NCBI GenBank assembly: GCA_037176905.1
Contig: JBBBWG010005469.1
Span: forward strand, 1 to 27,966
Length of the DNA stretch: 27,966 nt
Reading direction: 5' to 3'
Source: Azolla pinnata
Taxonomy: Eukaryota; Streptophyta; Polypodiopsida; Salviniales; Salviniaceae
Shown here piece by piece: positions 9,201 to 19,670 of the stretch (the first letter of the stretch is position 1; each line of letters opens with the position of its first letter). A program made the translations under genes and the position numbers. A model generated the notes under the pieces. The model made no database searches, was not told the origin of the DNA, and saw only the letters and a list, made by a program, of their open reading frames with translations.

Positions 9201-10901
9201 TTAGCCGCTAAGTGCGCAGTGCTTGAATGCATCGGAGGGGTCGAGGTATGTTCCTGCGACGACAGTCTGCTGGAACACCTCGTGATTGAAGGCGTCGGTG
9301 AAATGGAAGCCATCCCAATTGAGGTAGCGGTTGGGATCCGAACACACGGTGCTGGTGCGGTTGTTACACACCTGGAGGAAGCTGAAGTTTTGACGGAACC
9401 CAGGCCCAGCGCCGCAGCATGCATCCAAGGTGTTGGTGAACCCTACAATCGGCGCCGAGGGACTCTTTAGTTGGAGTGATTTAATCACTCCGATCGCGAT
9501 TAGGGCGACTGAAGAAGCAAGAATGTGCCCCCATACATGGGGATTAGCATTACCGAATGCAGCGTGGTTCTCGAGGATGTGCTGGTAGACCCCGTAGTAG
9601 TCGAGGAAGGTGAAGTTGGCATCGGGGTGCTGTATCCGCAGGTCCTTGACCTCGGCGTGGAGCATGGCGCCGTGGAGGTAGGAGAGCTCGTTGTACGGCT
9701 CGTAGCAACCGTCGGCGTCTTTGGCGCCGTTTCTGGTGGAAAGTATGAAGGGAATGCATCCGAGCGGCGTGATGCTGATGTACAAGAAGTTCCTGGCACC
9801 GGCCGAGTACAGTGCCTGGGCACCAGTAGAAGGGAATGGAACCATCAGGGGGTGATCGATTATACACATGCTAGATATAGATAGATCGCTAACATGCCTA
9901 TAGTGCGTATGAGCCCTAAAGAGAGGTAAAAAAAAGGGCGGTTTGCGTAATCTCGCCGCCGCAGAACAAGCCGACCCAGATAGATGCTAAACGTTGCAAA
10001 GCGGCAGAGAGTGCGTATATTACTTCGGTGGTTGTACGGATCGATGCGATGACCGACGGTATCAGGCTGGACATGACGTACTCGCGTCGCTTCCGCGTGT
10101 ACAAGGCAGCCAGATAGTCGTCGCCCCCCGTCTCGATGACGTAGAGCCCCTGCGAGAAGGCGCTCGATGCAGGCATTCCTGGGCAAAAGGTCAAAAGAGG
10201 CGAATGTCTGGATGTCGTAGAACATCGTGAAGGATCGTACATTTGTGTGGGTTTGGGCAAAATACCTGGGAGCTTGCTTTTGGCCTTGGACTTGAGGTCC
10301 ATGTGCCAGATGAGCTGGTCGGCGATCGAGGTGTTGGTCAGGGTAGGGATCAGTCGGCTCCGCAGGGCCCTCGTGCTGAGGGCGGTGGCTCCAGACAAGG
10401 CGTAGTTGGCCCCGGCCGTGAAGTCGGCCTCGTGATTGAGGTAGGAGTTGATGAAGGGGAGGCCGACAAATGTGGCTGCCAGACGTCAGTCGGAGCGCGG
10501 AATCAGGTCAAAGCATGCTCACAATAACAAACAGGAACATGCATGCATTGGAGAATGTTTGGTTTGGTTAAGTCAGTTGCTAATGCCGAATTCTGTATTT
10601 ATCGATAGCTAGGGAATCTTTTACCGAGGAAATCGATGATGAGGCGGCCGTCGCTGAATCTGGGGAAGCCGCCGCTCGGGAAGGTGCAGCCGTATGGGAG
10701 GCGGAGCGTTCGGTCGCAGATGAGGAAGCTCTGGAACCGGTTCCGGTACCGAACGCAGTTGCCAGAGTCGGAGAGCGAATCGCCGAAAATGAAGAGGGCC
10801 GGGAATCGGCAGGCGACGATGGCCGGTGCGAACGCGGTCATGGCCAACAGGAGGAGGAGGAGGAGGAGGAGCGTCGTAGTAGCGCATGGCGTGCGTCTCA
10901 T
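9201..10901 (-). CDS. GDSL esterase/lipase, gene A (five exons, 381 aa)
   Basis: A predicted secreted ester hydrolase of the plant GDSL (SGNH) family; substrate unknown. Exons, in transcription order: 10901-10625, 10475-10266, 10178-10024, 9815-9554, 9442-9201. All introns are GT-AG, the joined length is 1146 nt, and the frame stays open to a TAA. The N-terminus has a nine-Leu signal peptide core (residues 11-19). Block I is GDSLSDSGN with catalytic Ser42. Block V has Asp345 and His348 in NWDGFHF. In block III the usual GxND appears as GGDD (180-183), so the oxyanion Asn is Asp. PLGC and CCG motifs typical of plant members are present. The fourth intron (9443-9553, 111 nt) is in frame and stop-free, so retention would insert 37 residues. 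Gene B has the same intron positions and phases, which supports the model. Start: the first Met before the Leu-rich signal. Confidence 0.9.
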
Positions 10902-10978
10902 CGTGAACTCTGAACCCCTGCTCTCGGCTCTGGTTTCTCCCTGCCTTCTTTGCTTCTCGCTTCTAACAAACACACATG

Positions 10979-10984
10979 TTTATA
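10979..10984 (-). promoter_or_regulatory. Candidate TATA box of GDSL gene A
   Basis: On the minus strand the sequence reads TATAAA, about 80 bases upstream of the chosen ATG. This leaves room for a leader of roughly 50 bases. It is a single motif without further support. Confidence 0.4.
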
Positions 10985-11814
10985 CATGAATTCCGGCTTC
11001 TGACGAATGCGAACATGTTTTTGTAGATGAAAGGCTCGACGATCCCAGCACGCCGATGGATGCTCCGATCTCATAAATGCGAAGGGTGCCCCAACCCTTC
11101 CACCAACCTGCGGAGATAATCGAGGCCTTTTTTTACTCCCGCCGATGCGACGCTTGGGGTTATCGTTAGCGATGGGGTAAAGTAAGAAGCACCGGTGGAC
11201 AAGAAGGACTTGAACTCTTCCCCATCGCTCTCGGACGCACCAGCTTGTGTGTGTTGCTGGAGCTTGTCTGTATGGATTGGCACCGGTCGTTGTCTGCGAA
11301 ACTGGCTTTTCTAGGGGCTCATCAGGTTGGCTCTCTTGATTGCGGGGAAGCGTAAGAGCTTCCTTTTGATGGCATGCAGCCCTGCTGTGTTCTAATTCAA
11401 TTCGCCTTTACCTTTTCAACGACATGTGTGTATGTGGGCGCGAGCGGTGGGCCAGACGGCAGAGCTGCTACACCACTGCATGCCCGCACTCAGGTCAAGA
11501 GACCTTATCTGCATCGAGCTCCAGTGGTTTCAGCTCAATTTGGTTGGGAAATTGGTTTTTGGGTTGTGAATCAGTTGTGAAAATCGGTCGAGAAACCATT
11601 GATGGGTTTGGGCCTAGGTCTTGCCCCTTTTGGCCCAGACTTGGTTTGATCTGTGCTGAATTGGCAGCTGATTCTTATGAGCCAGTGTCATTCATGGTTT
11701 ACCCGCCCCCCAAATTCGGCGACATCTTGGAAAGAAGCATATGGGAGTGGTTGGGGAGCATGGGTTCGTTGGAATCTTTTTGTAGGGGTTTCCTGAACAA
11801 TGTGCTTCTCTGTT
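10985..11814. other. Intergenic, no supported gene
   Basis: Short ORFs occur on both strands (for example 11071-11283 minus and 11424-11867 plus), but none has a recognisable motif, and they overlap each other. Probably the upstream region of GDSL gene A. Confidence 0.5.
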
Positions 11815-12069
11815 CATTTGTGAGACTCGTTATGAAGATCAAACCAAGGCAAACCAAGAATAATTAAATGCTTTTTTTAAATCAGTGGTGAGGCTCATTA
11901 TGAAGATCAAACCAAGGCAAACAAAAAATAATTAAATGTTCTTTGAAATCTGTGGTGGGGCTCATTATAAAGATCAAACCAAGGCAAACCAAGAACAATT
12001 AAATGTTCTTTGAAATTTGTGGTGGGGCTCATTATGAAGATCAAACCAAGGCAAACCAAGAACTATTTA
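11815..12069. repeat. 67-bp tandem repeat, four copies
   Basis: AAGATCAAACCAAGGCAAAC starts at 11835, 11903, 11970 and 12037, with spacings of 68, 67 and 67 bp. Each is followed by AATAATTAAATG-type sequence and preceded by a GTGGTGGGGCTCATTATG segment. Copies two to four are very similar, so the expansion looks fairly recent. Confidence 0.93.
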
Positions 12070-12604
12070 TTCAAAACACCTTGGACACAAGAGTCGGATG
12101 CGCACTCAACGTGAACACTTTGTCTTGAAAGCAAGGTGTGTTTCGGGTCCCCTGCCCCTCCTTTCTTGATAGCTTTTAAGAGAGTTTAAGGTGAGAGCAT
12201 TTTTAATGCCAATTATTAGAAAGGGGGACTGGAAAGCGAGATTCACCCCTTGTACACGCACGCAAGCAAGGGAGAGCCTGCCACGGAGCGGACAAAAGCA
12301 ATGTCCCACCGAGTGTGAACGCGCTTGGCCTCGAGGAATCAAAGCGCGGATCGCAATCTTTACGGCCGCCGTTAATGATAAGATCAATGAATGCGCAAAG
12401 ACAAACGTTGTTTTTTTTTTTTCTCTTTTTTCCGTTTGTAAAATATACGTGTCCATGCATGCACGGACATGTGTATTTAAAGGGCCAGAAGGTAGCATGA
12501 GCGAAGGGTGGCTAATCCAAGAAGGCATAGTAGCAACGGTTTTTCGTACAAGAGCTGAAGGACGTGGACGATGATGCCACGTGTCCGAGAGGCTTTGTCC
12601 GGTT
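12070..12604. other. Intergenic, 3' flank of GDSL gene B
   Basis: No coding signal I trust. A run of T lies near 12411-12422, with mixed-frame ORFs on both strands around 12100-12570. It probably includes the 3' untranslated region of gene B. Confidence 0.5.
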
Positions 12605-15600
12605 TCACACTTGGACTCGTTCTAGCCCGCGGGCGGCGGCGGCGGCGCAGCCCTCGAATGCATTCGGGGGGTCGAGGTACGCGCCCTTCACGATCGTCTC
12701 TTTAAACACCGCGAAGTTGAAGGCTTCGGTGAAGTGGAATCCGTCCCAGTTGATGTACGCGTTGGGGTTGGCGCAAACCGTGCTCGTGCGGTTGTTGCAG
12801 AGCTGGTAGATGGTGAAGTGGTACGACCTGTTGGGGTTGCCGCAGCACGCGTCCAGGAGGTTTGTGAATCCTGACGCAAAAAGGAAGAGGATCCTGATTG
12901 TCGTAGGTTTATGATTAAATGGTTTAGGGTTTAGGGTTTAGGGTTTATGGCCTGGTTTTGGGTCTAGGGGTTTGTGAATCCTGATTCCTGACAATGGAAG
13001 AGGATGCATCATGTCGTCGGTTTTGGGTTTTGGCCTAGGGTTCGATTTTCGTTGCATAATGTAGCATGCCGTATGTATACAATGCGTATGACATGTATTT
13101 AAAAAATATATTCAATAAACATTTTAGAAATACGTAGAATACATATCCTATCATGTAGTTGTCAAAAATGTGAAGTTTGTTAAGTATGGGTTAATACGTA
13201 AATGTGGGTTAATATGTTAACCTACGGCAAATAATCATACAAATTTTTACAATTAATTAAACGCCTACGTATCATTAAAAGTTTTCATATTCCATTTCCT
13301 GGCATTAGTAAATTTTATAAAACCTCAAAGGATCCAGAAATCGGATTTTAAAATTTTAAGGTCATAAACCGACGAACATTAGCTTCGGTTTCAAGACAAA
13401 ACAGTCGCCCTAAATAAGAAAACTATCCTTAAACTTGGCTCAAAAGAAATGGTAGTTCCAAAACGTTAAATACGTGTGTGCAGAATACGACCGAGAAAGT
13501 ATTGTAAAACATATTTTACTCGGAAGATATGCGATGCTGAACAACGTAGCTAAGGTTCAGGGTTTAGGGTCTAGGGTGTAGGGCTTAAGATTCAGCATTT
13601 AGGGTTTAACTTAAGATTTAGCGTTTACGGTTTAGGGTCTACGGCGTAAGATTTAGCGTTTAGGGTTTAGGGTTTAGGGTTTAGGGTCTAGGGCTTAAGA
13701 TTTAGCATTGAGGGTTTAGGGTGTAGGGCTTAAGATTTAGCGTTTAGGGTTTAGGGTCTAGGGCTTAAGATTTAGCGTTTAGGGTTTAGGGTCTAGGGCT
13801 TAAGGTTTAGCGTGTAGGGTTTAGGGTCTAGGGCTTAAGATTTAGCGTGTAGGGTTTAGGGTCTAGGGCTTAAGATTTAGCCTTGAGGGTTTAGAGTCTA
13901 CGGCTTAAGATTTAACATTTAGGGTTTAGGGTTTAGGGTTTAGGGTTTAGGGTTTATACCGAACTCGGCGCTGTTCTGTTGGATGTGCTTGAACACGGCA
14001 TTGTAGTCGAGGAAGGTGAAGCGGCCGTCGGGGCGGTCCCTCCTCAGGCTCTTGATCTCGGCCAGCAGCCCCGCGGTGTGGAGGTCCGAGATCTCATTGT
14101 ACGCCTTGAGGCAGCCGATCTCGTCCTTGGGACCACGCTTGAGAGCAAGCACGCGGGGGAGGCAGCCGAGTGGCGTGATGCCGGTGATGAGGATGTTGCG
14201 GGCGCCCGAGTCGTACAATGCCTGCAGAGTGTTTAGGGTTTCAAGGTTTTGGGGGTTTAGGGTTTTAGGGTTTAGGGTTTTAGGGTTTTAGGGTTTAGGG
14301 TTTTAGGGTTTTAGGGTTTTGGGGTCTTCTGATCATGGAAACAGAGGGCCAGAAGATCCTTTACTTGGGTTACGTTGCGGATTTTCTGCACGACGGGCTT
14401 GATGAGATTGGCGATGACGAACGCCGACCCGCGCAGCGAGTTGAACGCGTCGAAGTAGTCGTCGCCGCCGATCTCGACCACGTACAGCGCCTCGGCGAAC
14501 GCGGCGCGCGAAGGCAATCCTAGAGCTAGCCAAAAATCGTCGCTGGGTCAAGCTCCCAAGTCGGTCGACGTGTCGGGACTGTTATGGGCATTAACCTTAG
14601 AACTTATATAAAGAGGCTCTCTTGACCAATACGTGTGTTCACGCCTGTCTAGTGATCATATGGATTTGCTGCAGTCTTGGGATAACCGGTTTTTTTTTTC
14701 CTATTCATCATATCCTTAAAACTGTTCGAACAGACGAGCAATCACAACGCAATGTATACATGGACGTAATCTTATGTACCGGTTCAGCCAGGCGCGGGAC
14801 TGTTATGGCCATAACTTTAAGCGGAACCCGATTCGTAAAGATTCCCTGACCACTAGGTACATTCACACTTGTCCGAGACCGTATGGGTTTGTCCCAGTCT
14901 TACGATAACCGGTTTCGCACTTATCTTGCCCTTAAAGAAAAGCCATTCAAAATAGAGGACGGGTCGTGCAAACCGAAATGCATCGATGGGAGCTTGCGCT
15001 CCTAGTCAGCCAGGTGCCCGGCTGTTACGGCCCCCATGGGCATAACTTCAGAAAGGGAACCCGACTCGTGGCACTCCCTGAGCACTAGGTGTGTTCACAC
15101 ATGTCCAGTAACTATCATCTAGGGGAGTCGTACAACAACTCTGATCTTACCGTCAGACCCCTTAAAACCATTCAATTGGGTGGGCCATCTGAAGTTCGTG
15201 TCTTGGTCACCGTTGCTTTCGTTTATTTGTTAGTTTCATGTTTTACCTGGGAGCGGGCGGTGGCTCGCGGCCTCGGCCCGGGACACGATGTCGCGGTGCC
15301 AGTCGAGCTCGTTGTCGATCGATATCCGCGTGAACGTGAAGACGAGGCGGCGGCGGAGGTAAGCCGCCCGCAGCGCGGTGGCGCTCGACAGCGCGTAGTT
15401 CACGCCGCTGCTGAAGTTGGCCCCCGCGTTCAGGTACGAATTGATGTACGGGAGGCCGAGATACGTGGCTAGACGATCCAAACTATTGCCATCCGATGAG
15501 CGATCGCATAATAATACATATATACATACGTAAATACACGCATACATTTATACATACATATATACGTACATTTATACGTACACATATACGTGCATTTATA

Positions 15601-16811
15601 CATACATATATACGTACATACAGACATACATACCCTTTTTGTTTAGTCCATGAAAAGATCCATTAAGTTTTGAAATTGCCCCTAAAGCTGCACCTTATGT
15701 ACAATTGCTATAATGACACTAAGATAGACATGTATTAGGTAGAGGATGTAAATCAAAACCTAATGCAACAAGGGCCAAAGGGAAGATCCATGTTGATATG
15801 CAGGATACACACATATATACATACCTATAGAAATGCCTACATACCACATGTACGTCTATGCGCGTGCATGCACGTACATACATCATACGCACATGCATAC
15901 GCACACGCATACATACATCCACGCATACGTACGTACGTACATGCCTACACAGACACACATGCCTGCATAGCTACATATATATATAAACAATTGCTCATCC
16001 AACGGTTATATAAACCTCCGTCATGGATCTTCTCACCCCATACATTTGAAGGAAGAGGCGACAACAGAGATACATTACGTAGGAATCGGGGGAAAGCCGC
16101 TAATCGCAGTCTGGTGACAGTTCTATGCAATAATAACTAAGGACAGGATATTGTGAAGCAAAAGGAAAAACAACTGCAACATCCATGCACCCACGCATAC
16201 ATAAAGATGCATGCATTGCATTCAGTAAGTAGTAAGGCCCAACTCAAACAATGCTAGGAGGGTCCTTTCTTCAGGAGTTCTGGGAGTCTGGGGATGAACT
16301 AGCTTGATTGATGGAGCAAGAAGCAGTACATACGGTTATCGTTTTTCCCGATCGGGCAGCTCCCCCAGACACAGACACAGACACAGACAGAGACACAGAC
16401 ACAGACAGAGACACAGACACAGACACAGACACAGACACAGACACAGACACAGACACAGACACAGACAGAGAGACAAACACAGACAGAGAGACAAACAGAG
16501 ACAGACTCGAACTTACCGAGGAAGTCGATGAGGATGCGGCTGTCGGAGAAGCGGAAGAAGCCTTTGGACGAGAACGTGCGGCCATACGGCTGGTGAAGGG
16601 TGCGGTCGCAAATGACGAAGCTCTGGAAGCGGCTCTGCGGGTTGATCTGGTAGCGGATGCAGTTGCCAGAATCGGAGAGCGAGTCGCCGAGAATGAAGAG
16701 CGCGGGGAATCGGCAGCTGCTGGCACCTGCGACACTCGACAGTGCAGGCGATGCCAGAACAACAACAACAACAACAAGGAGGAGCAAGAGGAGGATCTTC
16801 GGTCGTGCCAT
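12605..16811 (-). CDS. GDSL esterase/lipase, gene B (five exons, 399 aa)
   Basis: Paralogue of gene A and predicted to be a secreted ester hydrolase. Exons, in transcription order: 16811-16517, 15468-15247, 14519-14365, 14221-13960, 12870-12605. Joined length is 1200 nt ending in TGA. Phases are 1, 1, 0, 1 as in gene A, and exons 3 and 4 have identical lengths (155 and 262 nt) in both genes. The N-terminus is a Leu/Val signal peptide. Block I GDSLSDSGN carries Ser44; block V has Asp354 and His357. Block III is again GGDD (190-193) rather than GxND. The tail after CAAAAAR is short and basic. Exon 5 has no Met, so an ORF scan requiring ATG misses it. Introns are 1048, 727, 143 and 1089 nt and full of repeats; introns 3 and 4 carry telomeric arrays next to the splice sites of exon 4. 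The coding frame is intact, so I call it a gene, but expression is untested. Confidence 0.87.
12921..12970. repeat. Short TTTAGGG array in intron 4 of GDSL gene B
   Basis: Three to four GGTTTAG units followed by degenerate GGTCTAGGGG. It lies about 50 bases inside the 3' end of intron 4, well away from the main array. Confidence 0.85.
13553..13957. repeat. Interstitial telomeric array with 35-bp higher-order unit (intron 4 of GDSL gene B)
   Basis: The block consists of plant telomere heptamers and variants. The variant CTTAAGA (CGTAAGA once) starts at 13584, 13610, 13645, 13694, 13729, 13764, 13799, 13834, 13869 and 13904. Seven of the nine spacings are exactly 35 bp; the others are 26 and 49. 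One unit is five heptamers: two TTTAGGG, then TCTAGGG, CTTAAGA and TTTAGCG. The block ends in pure TTTAGGG repeats (13920-13957) that touch the intron 4 donor site. Confidence 0.95.
14231..14331. repeat. TTTAGGG/TTTTAGGG array filling intron 3 of GDSL gene B
   Basis: A mixture of seven-base TTTAGGG and eight-base TTTTAGGG units occupying most of the 143-nt intron 3. It starts 9 bases from the acceptor of exon 4 and runs in the same plus-strand orientation as the intron 4 array. Confidence 0.93.
14568..15190. repeat. Three diverged tandem copies of about 222 bp in intron 2 of GDSL gene B
   Basis: The word CGGGACTGTTATGG (CCGGCTGTTACGG in copy three) starts at 14574, 14795 and 15018. Each is followed by CATAAC, GGAACCCGA.TCGT, a CTGACCACTAGGT-type segment, TTCACAC.TGTC and AAAACCATTC-type sequence. 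It explains most of the 727-nt intron. The unit includes TATATAAAG in copy one only. I find no coding content. Confidence 0.85.
15500..15970. repeat. CATACATA/TACGTACA microsatellites in intron 1 of GDSL gene B
   Basis: Two tracts (about 15510-15640 and 15805-15970) of CATACATATATACGTAC words, with ordinary sequence between them. A CGTACGTACGTAC run lies near 15926. Confidence 0.85.
16366..16507. repeat. CAGACA microsatellite at the 5' end of intron 1 of GDSL gene B
   Basis: About 140 bases of CAGACA with CAGAGA variants, starting 9 bases inside the intron from the exon 1 donor GTAAGT (plus-strand 16511-16516). Long ORFs here (Ser-Val or Cys-Val repeats) are artefacts of this tract. Confidence 0.93.
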
Positions 16812-16925
16812 TGTCGCTAAGCTTTGAGGCTGAGGTTAATCCTCCGTCGCTAGCTCACTCTATGTGCCTCTCTGTCTGTCTGTCTGTCTGTGTCTCTGCC
16901 TCTCAAGTCTCTCGCTCCGAACCGA

Positions 16926-16931
16926 TATATA
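16926..16931 (-). promoter_or_regulatory. Candidate TATA box of GDSL gene B
   Basis: TATATA lies 115 bases upstream of the ATG of gene B. Between them is a short CTGT microsatellite (about 16869-16895) that would fall in the 5' leader. This is a single-motif call. Confidence 0.4.
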
Positions 16932-17044
16932 CAAACACAGACCAAGTTCTTTGGCCTCTCGTTCGGCTCCTGTGGGCTGCCTTCTTGGTGGGCTGCATAA
17001 ATGTGAAACTGTGCCAACTTCCTACCAATCCATATTAATGTCTA

Positions 17045-17103
17045 CCTAAGAAGAAGAAAGAGGAAAGAAGAAGAAAGAGGAAAGAAGAAGAAGAAGAAGA
17101 ATC
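17045..17103. repeat. AAG/AAAGAGG microsatellite
   Basis: Interrupted AAGAAGAAAGAGG units followed by pure AAG, in the upstream region of GDSL gene B. Confidence 0.85.
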
Positions 17104-17227
17104 TCATGGAATGGATGGGTGTGTTGGAAAAAGGGATCGTTTCCACCGGGGCATGAGCTAGCACATGGTTGTTGCCTTGTCTTGGTCCGATCGAAAAGTT
17201 CCATCGCTCTCTCATGATCTGATTCCC

Positions 17228-17582
17228 AGAGCTGGGATTTGCTTACACAAGCTGAGCTTCTTCTAGAATGTCGAATAAATCCGTTTTTGGCCGCGGCTGC
17301 TGTCTCTCGACACAGCTGATACAGGCTTCTGCCAGCAAATCACCACAGAAGCACAGACCCGGTGTTCGATCCGAGATATGACAACATGGCCGAGGCACCC
17401 CTTACAAGAGCTGGGATGCTTACACAAGCTGAGCTTTCTTCTTGAATGTCGGATAAATCCATTTGTTAGCGGCTGTTGTTTCTTGACACAGCGCATGCAG
17501 GCTTTTGCCAGCTTGAAACAGGCCTGTTAGCCATCGCTACAAACAACACAGACCGATATCCGATCTCAGATCTGACAACATC
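17228..17582. repeat. 179-bp tandem duplication
   Basis: AGAGCTGGGAT starts at 17228 and 17407. Both copies continue with GCTTACACAAGCTGAGC, TTCTTCT.GAATGTCG.ATAAATCC, GCGGCTG.TGT, GACACAGC and CAGGCTT.TGCCAGC, and end at GATCTGACAACAT-type words. Divergence is modest and the second copy has a small insertion. Confidence 0.88.
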
Positions 17583-19406
17583 GGCGCCATTGTTTGTACT
17601 TGCATTCATCATCGACCATGTTTGGTGGCTCTCATACTGAACGAGTAGCTTCGTGCTCCACGGCGCCTAGAGCCCCCCTAGCATGAGACCCACCTCATCG
17701 GCCTCTTTATGTATGATCGATCCGTTAGGATCATACCGATTTCACGTCATGGAGGTTGACATGATCTAGGTTTCTTTAAAATCTCCGAAAATCTCCGCAT
17801 TGGGGTGGCATTAGGTCTCCCAAGTAGACTTGAAGAAGTGGTGGCGTCACATGTCGGCATCAATGAACAACCCACCTCTTGTGCCATAGTTCACCATGAA
17901 AAGGAAGTCCTTAACTTACTCGCCAATCATTATATATAAAAGTGAATTTGAGACTTGTCAAACCAATCAGCACAACAATTGCTAGAGGAGGAAAATTCTC
18001 CGTTTTATTATTAGGCACCATTTGTAGATCATCAAGAATTGAACATCACGACAAAGTTGTGCTCATTATATAAGATATTAATGAACAATTGTGGTACCTG
18101 CTTCAAGAAGTAATCGTGGAGGTAATTAGTGCTCGTTGTATAAGAGATCGAGGAGGAAGGGCTCGTTAAGGTTTATGGCCAGCACTAGATAATTGCCTTT
18201 GTGGTTGTTGCTAAGGTTTGATTGCATGAGTAACGTGCTATCAAGTAATGATTAGGTAGATAAGATTGTGGATGCACAAGTTCACAGTTTGTGCTAGCAT
18301 CATCACTAACATGACTAAGTTTTTCACAGATTATGCAAGCATATAGAGATAAATACGCAGCATGTACGTATATACATACATATAAATAACCATACATAAC
18401 CATATATATACATGTATGTATATGCATATAGAAATGAGTATACAAAAACTCTTTCGGCTGAGTCCTTAGGCGTCTCTTTTATATTTTGACAAAACTTTGT
18501 GTAATGTTGTTTTTTTCTCTCATCCGTCTGACAATTACATTGTTAAAGTCATCGGTAACTATAAATTTTTACTTTGTTTGTGGCAGTTTCGGTCAACGAC
18601 GATCCACTCCAATTATTAGTCTACGCTTTATCTTGCCATAAAAGCCGGCTCTAACCCCATTCAACCTGGCAGAACCCCATCAACTCCGACTTTAATAATG
18701 ATACTTCTTCCATATATGTGTATGCCCATCGTATGGAGTATCACGGGGAGCATTCCATAATTACATGGATTGTTTACGCAGATTATAAGATTAGGGGAGG
18801 GCAAAAGCCTTAACTAGTTTGTATAACTAATGTGTGTCGATATGCAAGTCATAACTAAAAGTACTGTTATAACTCTCTCTATATGTGCACAATGAATTGC
18901 ACATTGTACTTGTGGAAGAAAGAATTCATATTATGTATCGGAGGAAACTATCATTCAATAGTATCTTTAAATTTAAGAAACTATGGTTTGAGACATCTGC
19001 TCTATTAAATTAGAAGCGTAGCAAAGAAGCATAACAAGTTATTAACATCCCTGTAAACAGTTACAAGGCGATGGCTCTCGCTAATAAGAATACTAGAAGC
19101 TTTGATTTGTGCGACGATTGAAGAGGTTTGGCAAACGAACTAGTCTCAAGTTTTAAAGCAAAATGACAAGGAAGGGAAGTTAGTTAGGCTTTTGGATAAC
19201 CCATCATGTACAACTCGACAATTATAAATGTATCTGGATTTGTATTGCCAAAAAGGAATGAATGCCAATGCTTGTTTTTCAATGAGTAGGTCTTTACTAA
19301 ATATGCAGGCAGTTTTGGAGGCGTATATTGAATGAAGTAGCAATGGACAAGCAGGTTAGTAGATACGGTTGGTCACCTTGGAATACATACATTTACATGG
19401 GCCTCA
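17583..19406. other. AT-rich gene-free stretch
   Basis: I see no convincing coding frame, RNA gene or transposon terminus in about 1.8 kb. There are TATA-like words (near 17930), a short TATA/CATA microsatellite (about 18365-18430) and a weak 70-bp echo around GTGCTC.TT.TATAAGA at about 18060 and 18130. Decayed transposon sequence is possible but not demonstrable by eye. Confidence 0.5.
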
Positions 19407-19670
19407 TCAAAGCCCATCATAATCATAATCATCATCATCATCTTCTTCTTCTTCATGGGTAGCATCAACAACAATGACAACCCCATTACGTTTGCTTATC
19501 GACACATCCATTTCCAGACTCTTAATGTCGTAGGCTAGGAATGGCTCTGTAGCATACAAGTCTGGTAAAAAAAAAACGCAAACCGTTGGGGCTCCACCTG
19601 TTCACCAGAATACTCCTCCAGATTTACCGTCGCATTGTACGGAGAAGGAAAGGAGTCGAGCTTTATCCAA
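19407..19670 (-). pseudogene. Frameshifted 3' coding remnant with acidic tail
   Basis: Read on the minus strand, 19670-19577 encodes KLDSFPSPYNATVNLEEY followed by SGEQVEPQRFA. A ten-T run then shifts the frame. From 19561 the adjacent frame reads LYATEPFLAYDIKSLEMDV, then SISKRNGVVIVVDATHEEEE, then an Asp/Tyr tail and TGA at 19407-19409. Both halves look like ordinary protein and join naturally if the T run gained two bases, which suggests the 3' end of one coding sequence. Alternatively, TTTTTTTACCAG at the junction is a perfect intron acceptor, so the second half could be a genuine last exon whose upstream exon is elsewhere. I do not recognise the family; VVDATHEEE faintly resembles RNase PH-like exosome subunits, but not enough to name it. 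Confidence 0.4.

Noticed and set aside
11071..11283. 70-codon minus-strand ORF upstream of GDSL gene A
   Set aside because: No recognisable domain, and it lies in the promoter region of gene A.
16271..16820. Plus-strand Asp/Thr/Glu ORF and Ser-Val or Cys-Val extensions across GDSL gene B exon 1
   Set aside because: The plus-strand ORF is antisense to exon 1 plus the CAGACA microsatellite; the extensions read past the exon 1 donor into intron 1.
17583..19406. Possible LTR or transposon remnants in the AT-rich stretch
   Set aside because: No paired terminal repeats, target-site duplication, primer-binding site or polyprotein motif could be identified by eye.
19561..19577. Reading the T10 junction of the 19407-19670 remnant as a tiny GT-AG intron
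   Set aside because: The implied intron would be about 24 bases, far below the plant minimum, so a frameshift or separate exons is more plausible.
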